A stretch of DNA of 9,980 nucleotides, taken from an uncultured Porphyromonadaceae bacterium (GTDB lineage: Bacteria > Bacteroidota > Bacteroidia > Bacteroidales > Muribaculaceae). The stretch is from contig CAMWUX010000026.1 in NCBI GenBank assembly GCA_947177605.1, positions 1 through 9,980 of the forward strand, given 5' to 3'. Both the position numbers and the translations under genes were made by a program. Positions 1-7,397 of the stretch are shown here, in pieces. Positions within the stretch are counted from its first letter, which is position 1; every line of letters begins with the position of its first letter. The notes beneath the pieces were generated by a model, which was given only the letters and a program-made list of their open reading frames with translations, did no database searches and was not told where the DNA came from.

Positions 1-989
1 GCGAATGGCACTCCCATGTGGATCTCGGTCTGTGGGCCGACGCCATGGTGGTGGCTCCCGCCACAGCCTGCACCATAGGCAAGATGGCCCACGGCATCGC
101 CGACAATATGCTCGTCACCACCTATCTGTCGGCCAAAGCCCCCGTATTTGTAGCTCCCGCCATGGATCTCGATATGATGGCTCACCCCTCCACTACTGCC
201 AATCTCGCCCTTCTCCGCTCCTATGGCAATATCATCATCGAGCCCGCCGCGGGCGAACTTGCCAGCCACCTCATCGGCAAAGGGCGCATGGAGGAACCTG
301 AACGCATAGTAGAGATACTTGAGCAATTCTTCTCTCGCCGTCAGCCTCTCGCCGGGAAGAAAATGCTTATCACCGCAGGCCCCACCTACGAACGCATCGA
401 CCCGGTGCGCTTTATCGGCAACTTCTCCACCGGCAAGATGGGCTATGCCATAGCAGATGCCGCCGCCGAGATGGGTGCCGACGTCACCGTGGTGAGCGGC
501 CCTGTGTCGGTGACACCGCGCAATACTTCGGTAAAGGTAGTGAGCGTGGAATCCGCACGTCAGATGCTTGAAGCCTGCGAAAAGGTCTGGTCCGACAGCG
601 ACATCGCTATAATGTGTGCCGCCGTAGCCGACTACGCTCCCCTGCATCCCGCCGCTTCTAAGATAAAGCGTGAAGGTCACGAGATTCCCACAATCGAACT
701 CACTAAGAATCCCGATATCGCCGCCACCCTCGGTGCGAAGAAACGCCCGGATCAGACACTCGTAGGATTCGCACTCGAGACCGACAATGAGGAATTCAAC
801 GCGCAGAGCAAACTCAAGTCGAAAAACCTCGATATGATCGTGCTCAACTCGCTACGCAATCCGCAGGCCGGCTTTGCCACCGACACCAATCAGGTGACGA
901 TATTCAAGGCCGACGGCACCCGCGCCGACTTCCCCGTAAAGCCTAAGACCGAACTTGCATTCGACATTCTAAATGCCATAATTGATTGA
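1..989 (+). CDS. coaBC: Bifunctional CoaBC (PPC decarboxylase / phosphopantothenate-cysteine ligase), 5' partial
   Basis: This enzyme makes 4'-phosphopantetheine in coenzyme A synthesis: CoaB joins cysteine to 4'-phosphopantothenate using CTP, and CoaC decarboxylates the product using FMN. The frame is open from base 3 with no start, so roughly the first 70-75 residues lie outside the window. The CoaC part shows the His-containing HVDLGLWAD segment (His codon at 15-17, matching E. coli His75), APATACTIGKMAHGIADN and PAMDLDMM. CoaB begins near base 354 with MLITAGPTYERIDPVRF and continues with GNFSTGKMG, CAAVADY, KNPDIAA, VGFALET and KSKNLDMIV. It keeps the Asn (codon 420-422) and Lys (codon 822-824) that match E. 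coli Asn210 and Lys289. Two CoaC positions differ from E. coli: Asp replaces Asn125 and Ser replaces Cys158 (see findings). Its TGA overlaps the next ATG by one base. The family assignment is very secure. Confidence 0.96.
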   Translation, partial: EWHSHVDLGLWADAMVVAPATACTIGKMAHGIADNMLVTTYLSAKAPVFVAPAMDLDMMAHPSTTANLALLRSYGNIIIEPAAGELASHLIGKGRMEEPERIVEILEQFFSRRQPLAGKKMLITAGPTYERIDPVRFIGNFSTGKMGYAIADAAAEMGADVTVVSGPVSVTPRNTSVKVVSVESARQMLEACEKVWSDSDIAIMCAAVADYAPLHPAASKIKREGHEIPTIELTKNPDIAATLGAKKRPDQTLVGFALETDNEEFNAQSKLKSKNLDMIVLNSLRNPQAGFATDTNQVTIFKADGTRADFPVKPKTELAFDILNAIID

Positions 990-991
990 TG
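987..991 (+). other. TGATG stop/start overlap between coaBC and porD
   Basis: The coaBC stop codon TGA (987-989) shares its last A with the ATG (989-991) of the downstream gene. This arrangement is typical of translational coupling. A TTG at 986 in the same frame is also possible, but the ATG gives a normal signal peptide and the tighter junction. No Shine-Dalgarno sequence is visible upstream, as is usual in Bacteroidetes. Confidence 0.7.
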
Positions 992-1900
992 AATCAGGCG
1001 AAGTTCATATTATTATATCTGTGTGCGGTGCTCTTCCCTCTGGGCGCAGCGGCACAGGAGCTGAAATGTCGCGTAGAGGTCAACTCCGACAAGGTACCCG
1101 ACAATGAGACCGTGTTTGAAAACCTCCAGGAGGCGATCAGCGAGTATATGAATACGACCAAATTCACCAACGCCACATTCTCGCCCAACGAGAAAATCGA
1201 CTGCACCCTTTTCCTCACAGTCAACGAATATACCGACGACATCGTGAAAGGCGACCTGCAGATCCAGTCTACCCGGCCGGTGTTCAACAGCGCATACACC
1301 ACAACGATGATCAACTTCAAGGATACGCGCATCGAATTCGAGTACCGTCCCTACGAGCCACTCGTATTCTCCGAAAACACCATGATGGACAATCTCACGG
1401 CTATCCTCAACTACTATGCCTATCTGATACTCGCCGTCGACTTCGACTCATTCGCTCCCCATGGAGGCGATCCCTACTACGACAGGCTGTCGAATATCGT
1501 GCAGATGGCGCAGTCGTCGGGCGAGACCGGCTGGAAAGCCTTTGAGGACAACCGCAACCGCTGGGCCATACTCTCCGTATTCACCGATCCGGCCACTTCC
1601 AACATCCGCGATCTGCTCTACACCTATCACCGTAAAGCACTCGACGAGATGACAGTCAGCCCCGACAAGTCGCGCGCCACAATCACCGAAAGCCTCGAGA
1701 CTCTGCGCTCGATCTATCAGAATTCGCCTATGTCGGTAGGTCTTACGATGTGGCGCGACGCAAAGCTCGACGAGCTCGTCAACGTGTACAGCGAAGGCTC
1801 TCAGTCGGAGCGCAACGATGTGTACGAACTCCTCATGATGCTCTATCCTACAGAGGGCAATCGACTCAACAATATAAAGAATCCTCCGGCTACGAGATAA
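989..1900 (+). CDS. porD: DUF4835 / PorD-family periplasmic protein (type IX secretion-associated)
   Basis: This is a 303-residue exported protein of the DUF4835 family, which current annotation calls type IX secretion protein PorD. As I recall, work in Flavobacterium links PorD to the outer-membrane SprA translocon; its biochemical role here is inferred from the family only. Residues 1-22 form a Sec signal peptide ending AAA before QEL. There is no lipobox cysteine at the cleavage site, so the mature protein should be soluble in the periplasm. Family hallmarks are QELKCRVEVN at the mature N-terminus, FSPNEKIDC, LQIQSTRPVFNSAYTT (about 90-105), a segment rich in Tyr, Ala and Leu ending LAVDFDSFAPHGGDPYYD, and GWKAFEDNRNRWA. 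Cys27 and Cys72 could form a disulfide. The position between coaBC and recN matches the order I recall from other Bacteroidales. I chose the ATG at 989 over a TTG at 986. No secretion machinery lies nearby in the window. Confidence 0.85.
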   Translation: MNQAKFILLYLCAVLFPLGAAAQELKCRVEVNSDKVPDNETVFENLQEAISEYMNTTKFTNATFSPNEKIDCTLFLTVNEYTDDIVKGDLQIQSTRPVFNSAYTTTMINFKDTRIEFEYRPYEPLVFSENTMMDNLTAILNYYAYLILAVDFDSFAPHGGDPYYDRLSNIVQMAQSSGETGWKAFEDNRNRWAILSVFTDPATSNIRDLLYTYHRKALDEMTVSPDKSRATITESLETLRSIYQNSPMSVGLTMWRDAKLDELVNVYSEGSQSERNDVYELLMMLYPTEGNRLNNIKNPPATR

Positions 1901-1909
1901 TGACCGTAT

Positions 1910-3586
1910 ATGCTTGAGTATCTTAAAATATCCAACTACGCACTTATCGACCGCATCGACATACGCTTCGAGAGCGGTCTGAACATAATCACCGGCGAAA
2001 CCGGCGCAGGTAAGTCAATCATACTCGGTGCCCTCGGGCTTCTGCTCGGCGGACGCGCCGATCAGCGCGTGATAAGCAATCCTGAAGCCAAGACAATAGT
2101 CGAAGCACATTTCAATGTCGCAGCCAACAGGCTTGTGGAGGATTTCTGTAGCGCCAACGATATCGAGCCGTCGCTATCGCCGCTCATAATCCGCCGTGAA
2201 CTCAGTGCCGGCGGGCGGTCGCGGGCTTTTATCAACGACTCACCAGCCACTCTGGCAAAAGTCCAGGAACTCGGACTGCTCCTGATCGACATTCATTCAC
2301 AGCATCAGAATCAACTGCTGGCTCAGCCGGCATTTCAGTTGCGCATCCTTGATTCGCTGGCCGACAACGAAGCGTTGCTAGCCGACTATCGCGCTTGCTT
2401 CGATACATTCCGCCGCGATCTGCGACTCTACCGCCAGACCAAAGAATCAATTGACGCCGACAGCGCAAACGCTGATTTTATTGAATACCAACTATCGAAA
2501 CTCCGTGAACTCGAGCCCTCGGATGGTGAGCTCAAGACCATCGAGGATGAACTTGCGGAGGTAGAGGGGCTGGCCGACAGACGCGAAGCAGCTGAAGAGG
2601 CATCCACGCTGCTTAATTCGGGCGAACCTAACGTAATCGATATGCTCAACCGTGTATCTCATTACAGCGACCGTCTCGGCGACGCGCTGCCTGCCGACAG
2701 CAAGATATCCGAGCGTCTGCAAGCCTGCATCACCGAGCTTACCGATATAGCCGATACTGTTCAGACCATTGCCGACAAATACTCGATCAATTCATCCGAA
2801 CTCGAATATATGCGCCGTCGCGCTTCGGCAATCCGCTCGGCTATAAACAAGTGTGGAGTGGCCGACGAGGTTGAGCTTGTAGCTCATTACAATGATCTTC
2901 AAGCGAAGATGAATCGTCTGGAGGAAGCGCCCGAACTGCTTGCATCGCTTGAGAAAAAGGCGCGGGCATCGCGCGCCAGAGCAGTTGCGGCAGCAGCCTC
3001 GCTTACGGAATCACGCAAAAAAGCCGCTGCCGACTTCGGCCGCCGGCTTCAGGAGACGGCAATGCCACTCGGCATGAAGAATCTGCGTGTCGACATTGCA
3101 GTCGAGCCGGCCAAACTGTCGGCTACAGGAGCCGATGATGTCAGCTTCCTCTTCGCTTTCAATAAGAACCAGACGCCCACTCCCGTGGCCAACGCCGCAT
3201 CGGGAGGTGAGATCTCACGCGTGATGCTCTCCATCAAGTCTATCGTAGCTGATAGAATCGCACTACCTACGGTGATATTCGACGAGATAGACACCGGCGT
3301 GTCGGGCGACGTGGCAGCCCGCATAGGATCCATGCTCCGGCTTATGGGCGATAATATGCAGGTGATCACCATCACCCACCTTCCGCAGGTAGCCTCTATG
3401 GGACTTACTCATTTCAAAGTCTACAAGGAGGATGATGCCGACTCTACCCACACCCGCATCGCCAGCTTGTCGGCTCAGGAGCGTATCAGCGAGATTGCGC
3501 TCATGCTTTCCGGCTCCTCTACCGAACCCGCAGCGAGAGCCAACGCCGAAGCTCTGCTCCGCCAGAATCCTAATTTTGAAATATAA
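1910..3586 (+). CDS. recN: DNA repair ATPase RecN
   Basis: RecN is an SMC-like ATPase acting at DNA double-strand breaks, where it helps hold or tether ends for RecA-dependent recombination. The protein has 558 residues, close to E. coli RecN (about 553). The N-terminal head carries the Walker A motif GETGAGKS (29-36) and IDIHSQHQNQLL (126-137), the segment matching the family's H-Q-H region. Residues of about 155-375 form the long helical arm, rich in Glu, Ala, Leu and Arg, that is expected to be an antiparallel coiled coil. The C-terminal head has the ABC signature SGGE (431-434), Walker B VIFDEIDTG (455-463) and the ITHLPQVAS segment (488-496). The gene is therefore complete with all ATPase motifs intact. 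It starts 9 bases after porD and ends 6 bases before rlmB, with no promoter or SOS-type box visible between, so it is probably read from upstream. Confidence 0.97.
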   Translation: MLEYLKISNYALIDRIDIRFESGLNIITGETGAGKSIILGALGLLLGGRADQRVISNPEAKTIVEAHFNVAANRLVEDFCSANDIEPSLSPLIIRRELSAGGRSRAFINDSPATLAKVQELGLLLIDIHSQHQNQLLAQPAFQLRILDSLADNEALLADYRACFDTFRRDLRLYRQTKESIDADSANADFIEYQLSKLRELEPSDGELKTIEDELAEVEGLADRREAAEEASTLLNSGEPNVIDMLNRVSHYSDRLGDALPADSKISERLQACITELTDIADTVQTIADKYSINSSELEYMRRRASAIRSAINKCGVADEVELVAHYNDLQAKMNRLEEAPELLASLEKKARASRARAVAAAASLTESRKKAAADFGRRLQETAMPLGMKNLRVDIAVEPAKLSATGADDVSFLFAFNKNQTPTPVANAASGGEISRVMLSIKSIVADRIALPTVIFDEIDTGVSGDVAARIGSMLRLMGDNMQVITITHLPQVASMGLTHFKVYKEDDADSTHTRIASLSAQERISEIALMLSGSSTEPAARANAEALLRQNPNFEI

Positions 3587-3592
3587 CTCCAA

Positions 3593-4345
3593 ATGCAATC
3601 AAGCGAATACATATTCGGCCTACGTGCCATAATCGAAGCCGTGGAATCGGGCAAAGAGATCGACAAAGTATTTCTGAAAAAAGACCTCCACGGTGATCTT
3701 GCCTCCGAACTCATTGACATCCTCCGGGCCAACCATATCGTATATCAGCGAGTGCCGGTAGAGAAACTCAATCGCATCACACGCAAGAACCATCAGGGTG
3801 CCGTAGCTATGATCTCGGCCATCAGCTACCATCGCCTCGACTATCTTGTACCGGAACTCTTTGAGCAAGGAGCGGTGCCCTTTATAGTGATGCTCGACAG
3901 TATCACAGATGTGCGCAACTTCGGAGCCATTGCCCGCACCTGCGAGTGCGCCGGTGTCCATGCCGTAGTGATTCCGAGCCACGGAAGCGTATCCGTCGGA
4001 GCCGATGCCGTCAAGACCTCCGCCGGAGCTCTGCTCCACCTGCCCGTATGCCGTGTTGATTCACTTGTAAGCGCCGTGCGCTACCTGAAAGATTCAGGAT
4101 TCAATGTCATCGGAATTACCGAAAAGACCACCAACTCATTCAGCAAACTCGACTATACCGCACCGACAGCCCTCGTACTCGGTTCGGAAGACACCGGTAT
4201 CTCACCTCAGGTACTTGCTCAGTGTACGGATCGAGGATCAATCCCGATGTTTGGCCGTATAGGCTCGCTCAACGTGTCGGTAGCTGCCGGCATTGCAATC
4301 TACGGCGTCGTACAATCGCGCCTTGATGCAGGATTTGAAGGGTGA
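3593..4345 (+). CDS. rlmB: RlmB-type TrmH/SpoU-family RNA 2'-O-methyltransferase
   Basis: This SPOUT-class enzyme transfers a methyl group from S-adenosylmethionine to a ribose 2'-hydroxyl. RlmB itself modifies G2251 of 23S rRNA in E. coli. At 250 residues it has the usual family length. The N-terminal RNA-binding part starts with YIFGLRAIIEAVESG (6-20) and runs to HQGAVAMIS. The catalytic knot has three SpoU motifs: motif 1 at 98-117, including the conserved Asn109 and Arg115 (LDSITDVRNFGAIARTCE); motif 2 LVLGSEDTGIS (194-204); and motif 3 IPMFGRIGSLNVSVAAGIA (217-235). All three are intact, so it should be active. The exact RNA target cannot be read from sequence, since TrmH, RlmB and related enzymes share these motifs; RlmB is favoured by the N-terminal domain and overall length. 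The start lies 6 bases after recN, suggesting cotranscription. Confidence 0.9.
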   Translation: MQSSEYIFGLRAIIEAVESGKEIDKVFLKKDLHGDLASELIDILRANHIVYQRVPVEKLNRITRKNHQGAVAMISAISYHRLDYLVPELFEQGAVPFIVMLDSITDVRNFGAIARTCECAGVHAVVIPSHGSVSVGADAVKTSAGALLHLPVCRVDSLVSAVRYLKDSGFNVIGITEKTTNSFSKLDYTAPTALVLGSEDTGISPQVLAQCTDRGSIPMFGRIGSLNVSVAAGIAIYGVVQSRLDAGFEG

Positions 4346-4379
4346 ACCGAACCGGTCATCGCGGCGTTTTAACAATGTC

Positions 4380-5075
4380 ATGACCGCTTCAACTCCCACA
4401 CAGACCAAAGTACGCAGACGCCTGCTGTTTGCCCTCCACGCCGTCACTCTGATCGTGGCTGCGGCGCTCATAGTGTATATATCCATTGATACACTGGCTA
4501 ATATCACGCCACGTATCACCGAAGGTTATATGCGTATAGGATTCTGGACCTGTATATTCTTTCAGGCCGAAATAATTATCGAAGCTATAATCGGACAGCA
4601 TACCCGCCAAAAATTTATCAGGCTCGGCATCTTCTTCATTATCTGCTGCCCGGTACTTTCGATACTTCATCATTACAATGTACAGATGTCGGCCGAAGTC
4701 GAATATCTGCTGCGATTCGTACCCCTTGTGCGTGCCGCCGCAGTACTTGCATCGATGTGGGGACAGATGACCACGAGCTGGGTCAACGGTATGTTCAGGG
4801 GCTACATCACATTGCTCGTAAGCACATTGTATATATTGAGCCTGCTCTTCTTCGTCGAAGAATATCACGTCAATCCTCAGATACAGTCGTTTTGGGATAC
4901 TCTCTGGTATGCGGTGATGCAGATGACCACCTGTGGCTCCAACATCAATCCCGTCACCCCGGCAGGCAAGGCTATCGGTATCATACTGTCGGCTGAAGGA
5001 CTGATACTCTTCCCCGTGTTTACGGTCTACATCACTCACGCATTTGCGCGCACGAGAGCCTCGCAGAATGTATAA
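4380..5075 (+). CDS. Six-helix ion-channel-like membrane protein with unusual pore motif
   Basis: This integral inner-membrane protein resembles the voltage-gated ion channel (Ion_trans) superfamily. Numbered from the ATG at 4380 (231 residues), hydrophobic segments lie at about 14-38, 50-72, 80-98, 108-128 and 140-160. A re-entrant pore loop follows at about 170-192, then a last helix at 197-222. This is an S1-S6 plan. S4 carries only two arginines (112 and 118), so strong voltage sensing is doubtful. The pore loop reads LWYAVMQMTTCGSNINPVTP, aligning with the potassium-channel LWWAV..TTVGYGD..P.TP pattern, but with TTCGSN where the filter TTVGYGD would be. Ion specificity is therefore unknown. 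The start is uncertain: an in-frame ATG at 4326 would overlap rlmB by 20 bases, and a TTG lies at 4293. I prefer 4380 because it gives a short basic N-terminus right before the first helix. Confidence 0.72.
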   Translation: MTASTPTQTKVRRRLLFALHAVTLIVAAALIVYISIDTLANITPRITEGYMRIGFWTCIFFQAEIIIEAIIGQHTRQKFIRLGIFFIICCPVLSILHHYNVQMSAEVEYLLRFVPLVRAAAVLASMWGQMTTSWVNGMFRGYITLLVSTLYILSLLFFVEEYHVNPQIQSFWDTLWYAVMQMTTCGSNINPVTPAGKAIGIILSAEGLILFPVFTVYITHAFARTRASQNV

Positions 5076-5108
5076 TAAAATGCGCAGCTGTCCGTTTTAA
5101 TTAATGAT

Positions 5109-6431
5109 ATGGTACGCACAATTCTGACTCTCATTATATCGCTGACGGCCGCTCTGCCGTCGGTAGCATCATCTATCACGATCGAAGGCACATCTCTCAC
5201 GCCTGTCACTATCGATCCCAATGCCGCATCCGGCCTGTCGAACATATACGTAGTCAACGACTTCGCCGGATGCCGCCTTGTATACACCGCCTCATCATCG
5301 GCCACCGTGGAGTGCAGCCGATATGGCATACGAGGCGCATCCTATCCTGAAGCCATCAGCGAAGCCGACATATCTCGCCAAGGCAACACTACCGTAATCA
5401 CCAATATTACAGTAAACTCCGGTTACGCATTTACCGAAGGTACGCGTACCACCTACTGCTGGGTATGTTCCTATGGTCTTACGCCGTTTACAATCGACGG
5501 ACTCACCCCAGATCAAAACGAGACATACTGCGACCGTATGGTGGTGACAGCATCCGGAGCCGCCGACCGTATGCTCTATTACGGAGTCGATGGCCGAGCC
5601 TACACAATCGACCGCGGAATCAAACTTACATACCGCTCTCTCGAACCGGTGGAAGGCTCCGAGGAACCGGCCTTTCAGTCGGTAACAAAGGAGGAGAATT
5701 TCCCCTACATCGACGGCTCACTCAATATCGAAGCACCGCTCTGCGACACTTATCTCACTCTCACAGGCGACCGCTTTCTCCGGGCTTGGCGTCGCGAAGC
5801 GGAAATAGTATCATCGTCCGTAACTTGTCGGGCAGTCCAGGTGCTCACCTCTGCTGTCCAGAACAAGGTCCCCGGCGAAAGCGAACTTCGCACTGAAGAT
5901 GTACTCGGCGGTTCAGCTCCAATCGAGATAGAATTTACCGCGGCCGTGACCGATGCCGCCGTCTACACCCGCTGGCAGATGGCCACCGACTCCGATTTCA
6001 CAAACGTGACCTTCTATACTTCCGATCTGCAGTTCACTCACACGTTTATGGATACGGGCGTGCGCTACATTCAGTTTGAAGCCGCCGATGCCTCCGGCCA
6101 ATGTACCGACGAATCAGAGATATACACCGTGAATATCGGTGAGTCGAGTCTACTCTGTCCCAACGCATTCTCCCCAGGAGCATCCGAGGGCGTCAACGAC
6201 GAATGGCGTGTGAGCTACAAATCGATTGTAAAGTTTGATTGCTATATCTTCAACCGCTGGGGCAAGAAGATGACCGAATTCCATGACCCAGCGCAGGGAT
6301 GGGACGGTAAATTCAATGGTAAACTCGTTCCGGCAGGTGTGTACTATTACGTAATCAAGGCCAAGGGATCCGACGGCAAATCATACGACCTCTCAGGCGA
6401 CATCAATATCCTGCGCAGCTCGGTGAAGTAA
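5109..6431 (+). CDS. Secreted protein with gliding-motility-type C-terminal (type B T9SS) sorting domain
   Basis: This is a 440-residue exported protein. Residues 1-20 form a Sec signal peptide (MVRTILTLIISLTAALPSVA). Residues 22-265 match nothing I recognise; this part is rich in Thr, Ser and Tyr, probably beta-structured, and contains cysteines at 55, 69, 117, 120, 141, 212 and 240. Residues of about 268-345 look like an Ig/PKD-like or fibronectin-like beta-sandwich (IEFTAAVTDAAVYTRWQM, then FEAADASGQCTDESEIYTVN). The C-terminal domain at about 348-440 is diagnostic: CPNAFSPGASEGVNDEW, IFNRWGKKM (380-388), GWDGKFNGKLVPAGVYYYVI (397-416) and a terminal DINILR. This matches the gliding-motility-associated C-terminal domain (CHU_C family, TIGR04131-like), used to carry proteins through the type IX secretion system. 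I infer export to the cell surface or outside. The function of the N-terminal part is unknown. It starts 33 bases after the channel gene. Confidence 0.85.
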   Translation: MVRTILTLIISLTAALPSVASSITIEGTSLTPVTIDPNAASGLSNIYVVNDFAGCRLVYTASSSATVECSRYGIRGASYPEAISEADISRQGNTTVITNITVNSGYAFTEGTRTTYCWVCSYGLTPFTIDGLTPDQNETYCDRMVVTASGAADRMLYYGVDGRAYTIDRGIKLTYRSLEPVEGSEEPAFQSVTKEENFPYIDGSLNIEAPLCDTYLTLTGDRFLRAWRREAEIVSSSVTCRAVQVLTSAVQNKVPGESELRTEDVLGGSAPIEIEFTAAVTDAAVYTRWQMATDSDFTNVTFYTSDLQFTHTFMDTGVRYIQFEAADASGQCTDESEIYTVNIGESSLLCPNAFSPGASEGVNDEWRVSYKSIVKFDCYIFNRWGKKMTEFHDPAQGWDGKFNGKLVPAGVYYYVIKAKGSDGKSYDLSGDINILRSSVK

Positions 6432-6464
6432 CTTCATCTTCTCGCTGCTTAAACCGATACACTT

Positions 6465-7397
6465 ATGAAAATCCGCATTCATTATGCACTCTATATGCTG
6501 GCGGCTTCGCTGATACCGACCGTCGCCTCCGCCTCCGAACCGATGTCGGAAGTGGTCAACCCCACTATACCGAAGAAAGTGAAATACGCCGGAGTAGATG
6601 TTGATCTCGACCGCACCGATATGTGGGAACGCCTCGACCGCGAGCTCACCGCCATGTCGTACACCCACGGCAATACCCTGCTCACACTCAAGCGCGCCAA
6701 TCGCTACTTTCCGCAACTCGTACCGATACTCGAAGAGTGCGGTGTACCGACCGATCTGGTATATCTGGCCTGCATAGAAAGCAGCCTCAACCCCATAGCG
6801 GTATCACCGGCAAAAGCTGCCGGACTATGGCAATTCATGCCATCCACAGCGAAGGAATATGGTCTGGAAGTCAACGACAACGTCGACGAGCGCTATCATC
6901 CTGAAAAGGCCACCCGCGCCGCATGCCGCTACCTAAAGTCAGCCTACGCCAAATATGGCAACTGGGAATCTGCGGCCGCGTCTTACAACGGAGGCATGGG
7001 GCGCATATCATCCGAACTCAACTCGCAACTGGCGCAGTCGGCCTACGACCTGTATCTTACCCCCGAAACATCCCGATATATGTTTCGCATTCTGGCTATG
7101 AAGATGATTATGGAGAATCCCCGGCGCTACGGCTACCATCTCACCTCCGATCAGTTTTATCAGCCTATCGCTTGCGATACTGTGCATGTGGACACGACCA
7201 TAGTGAGCTGGCCTCAGTGGGCCGCCGATCACGGCATCAGCTATCTCACCCTGCGCGAAGTCAATCCCTGGATACGTAGCAAGCAGTTACCCAATGCCTC
7301 GCGTAAGACCTATATTGTCAATGTTCCTGTGAAGGAATCACTTTATCGCTCGTCACAGCCAAAACAGATTTATCGCAAAGAATGGATCAACGATTAG
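6465..7397 (+). CDS. MltD-like lytic transglycosylase (SLT domain, GH23)
   Basis: This periplasmic enzyme should cleave the MurNAc-GlcNAc bond of peptidoglycan, leaving 1,6-anhydro-MurNAc ends, in wall remodelling. It has 310 residues. Residues 1-23 form a signal peptide ending VASA, with no lipobox cysteine, so unlike lipid-anchored relatives it is probably soluble. The SLT domain spans about 83-190: [17 protein letters not shown] carries the expected catalytic Glu105, followed by [16 protein letters not shown] (119-134) and [10 protein letters not shown] (172-181). The stretch [19 protein letters not shown] (201-219) is typical of MltD-type proteins. Residues of about 247-288 ([17 protein letters not shown] and flanks) look like the degenerate LysM-like tail seen after the SLT domain in such proteins. 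No full LysM repeat is visible, so E. coli MltD (with LysM repeats) is longer. The gene ends inside the start of uvrA. Confidence 0.9.
   Translation: MKIRIHYALYMLAASLIPTVASASEPMSEVVNPTIPKKVKYAGVDVDLDRTDMWERLDRELTAMSYTHGNTLLTLKRANRYFPQLVPILEECGVPTDLVYLACIESSLNPIAVSPAKAAGLWQFMPSTAKEYGLEVNDNVDERYHPEKATRAACRYLKSAYAKYGNWESAAASYNGGMGRISSELNSQLAQSAYDLYLTPETSRYMFRILAMKMIMENPRRYGYHLTSDQFYQPIACDTVHVDTTIVSWPQWAADHGISYLTLREVNPWIRSKQLPNASRKTYIVNVPVKESLYRSSQPKQIYRKEWIND
7382..7397 (+). other. 16-base overlap of transglycosylase gene end and uvrA start
   Basis: The uvrA ATG (7382-7384) lies inside the last codons of the upstream gene, whose TAG is at 7395-7397 in a different frame. The ATG is preceded by the purine-rich GCAAAGA, the best ribosome-binding-like stretch seen here, though weak. 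The overlap suggests cotranslation. The UvrA N-terminus reached from this ATG (about 12 residues before the conserved [13 protein letters not shown]) has a normal length, which supports this start. Confidence 0.7.

Noticed and set aside
3620..4039. 139-codon open frame on the - strand
   Set aside because: It is opposite rlmB, which has all three SpoU motifs. The antisense product has no signature and no neighbouring - strand gene.
4334..4379. TTTG near 4334 as a -33 box for the channel gene
   Set aside because: No matching TAnnTTTG lies about 20 bases downstream; that stretch is GC-rich.
4389..5039. 216-codon open frame on the - strand
   Set aside because: It is the antisense of the channel gene. 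Its product is hydrophilic and rich in His, Tyr and Asp with no family resemblance, whereas the + strand gives a coherent six-helix protein.
5071..5108. TATAATAAAA and TTTTAATTAA as a possible promoter before the sorting-domain gene
   Set aside because: The AT-rich stretch partly overlaps the previous stop codon, and no TTTG -33 element with a TAnnTTTG -7 element at proper spacing is present. AT-rich leaders before starts are common in Bacteroidetes.
5465..5896. 143-codon open frame on the + strand inside the sorting-domain gene
   Set aside because: It is very rich in Arg, Ser and Pro and out of frame with a gene that has a signal peptide and a clear C-terminal domain. It is a frame shadow.
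6432..6464. Terminator or small RNA in the gap before the transglycosylase gene
   Set aside because: The 33 bases contain no inverted repeat or T-run, so nothing supports a terminator or RNA gene.
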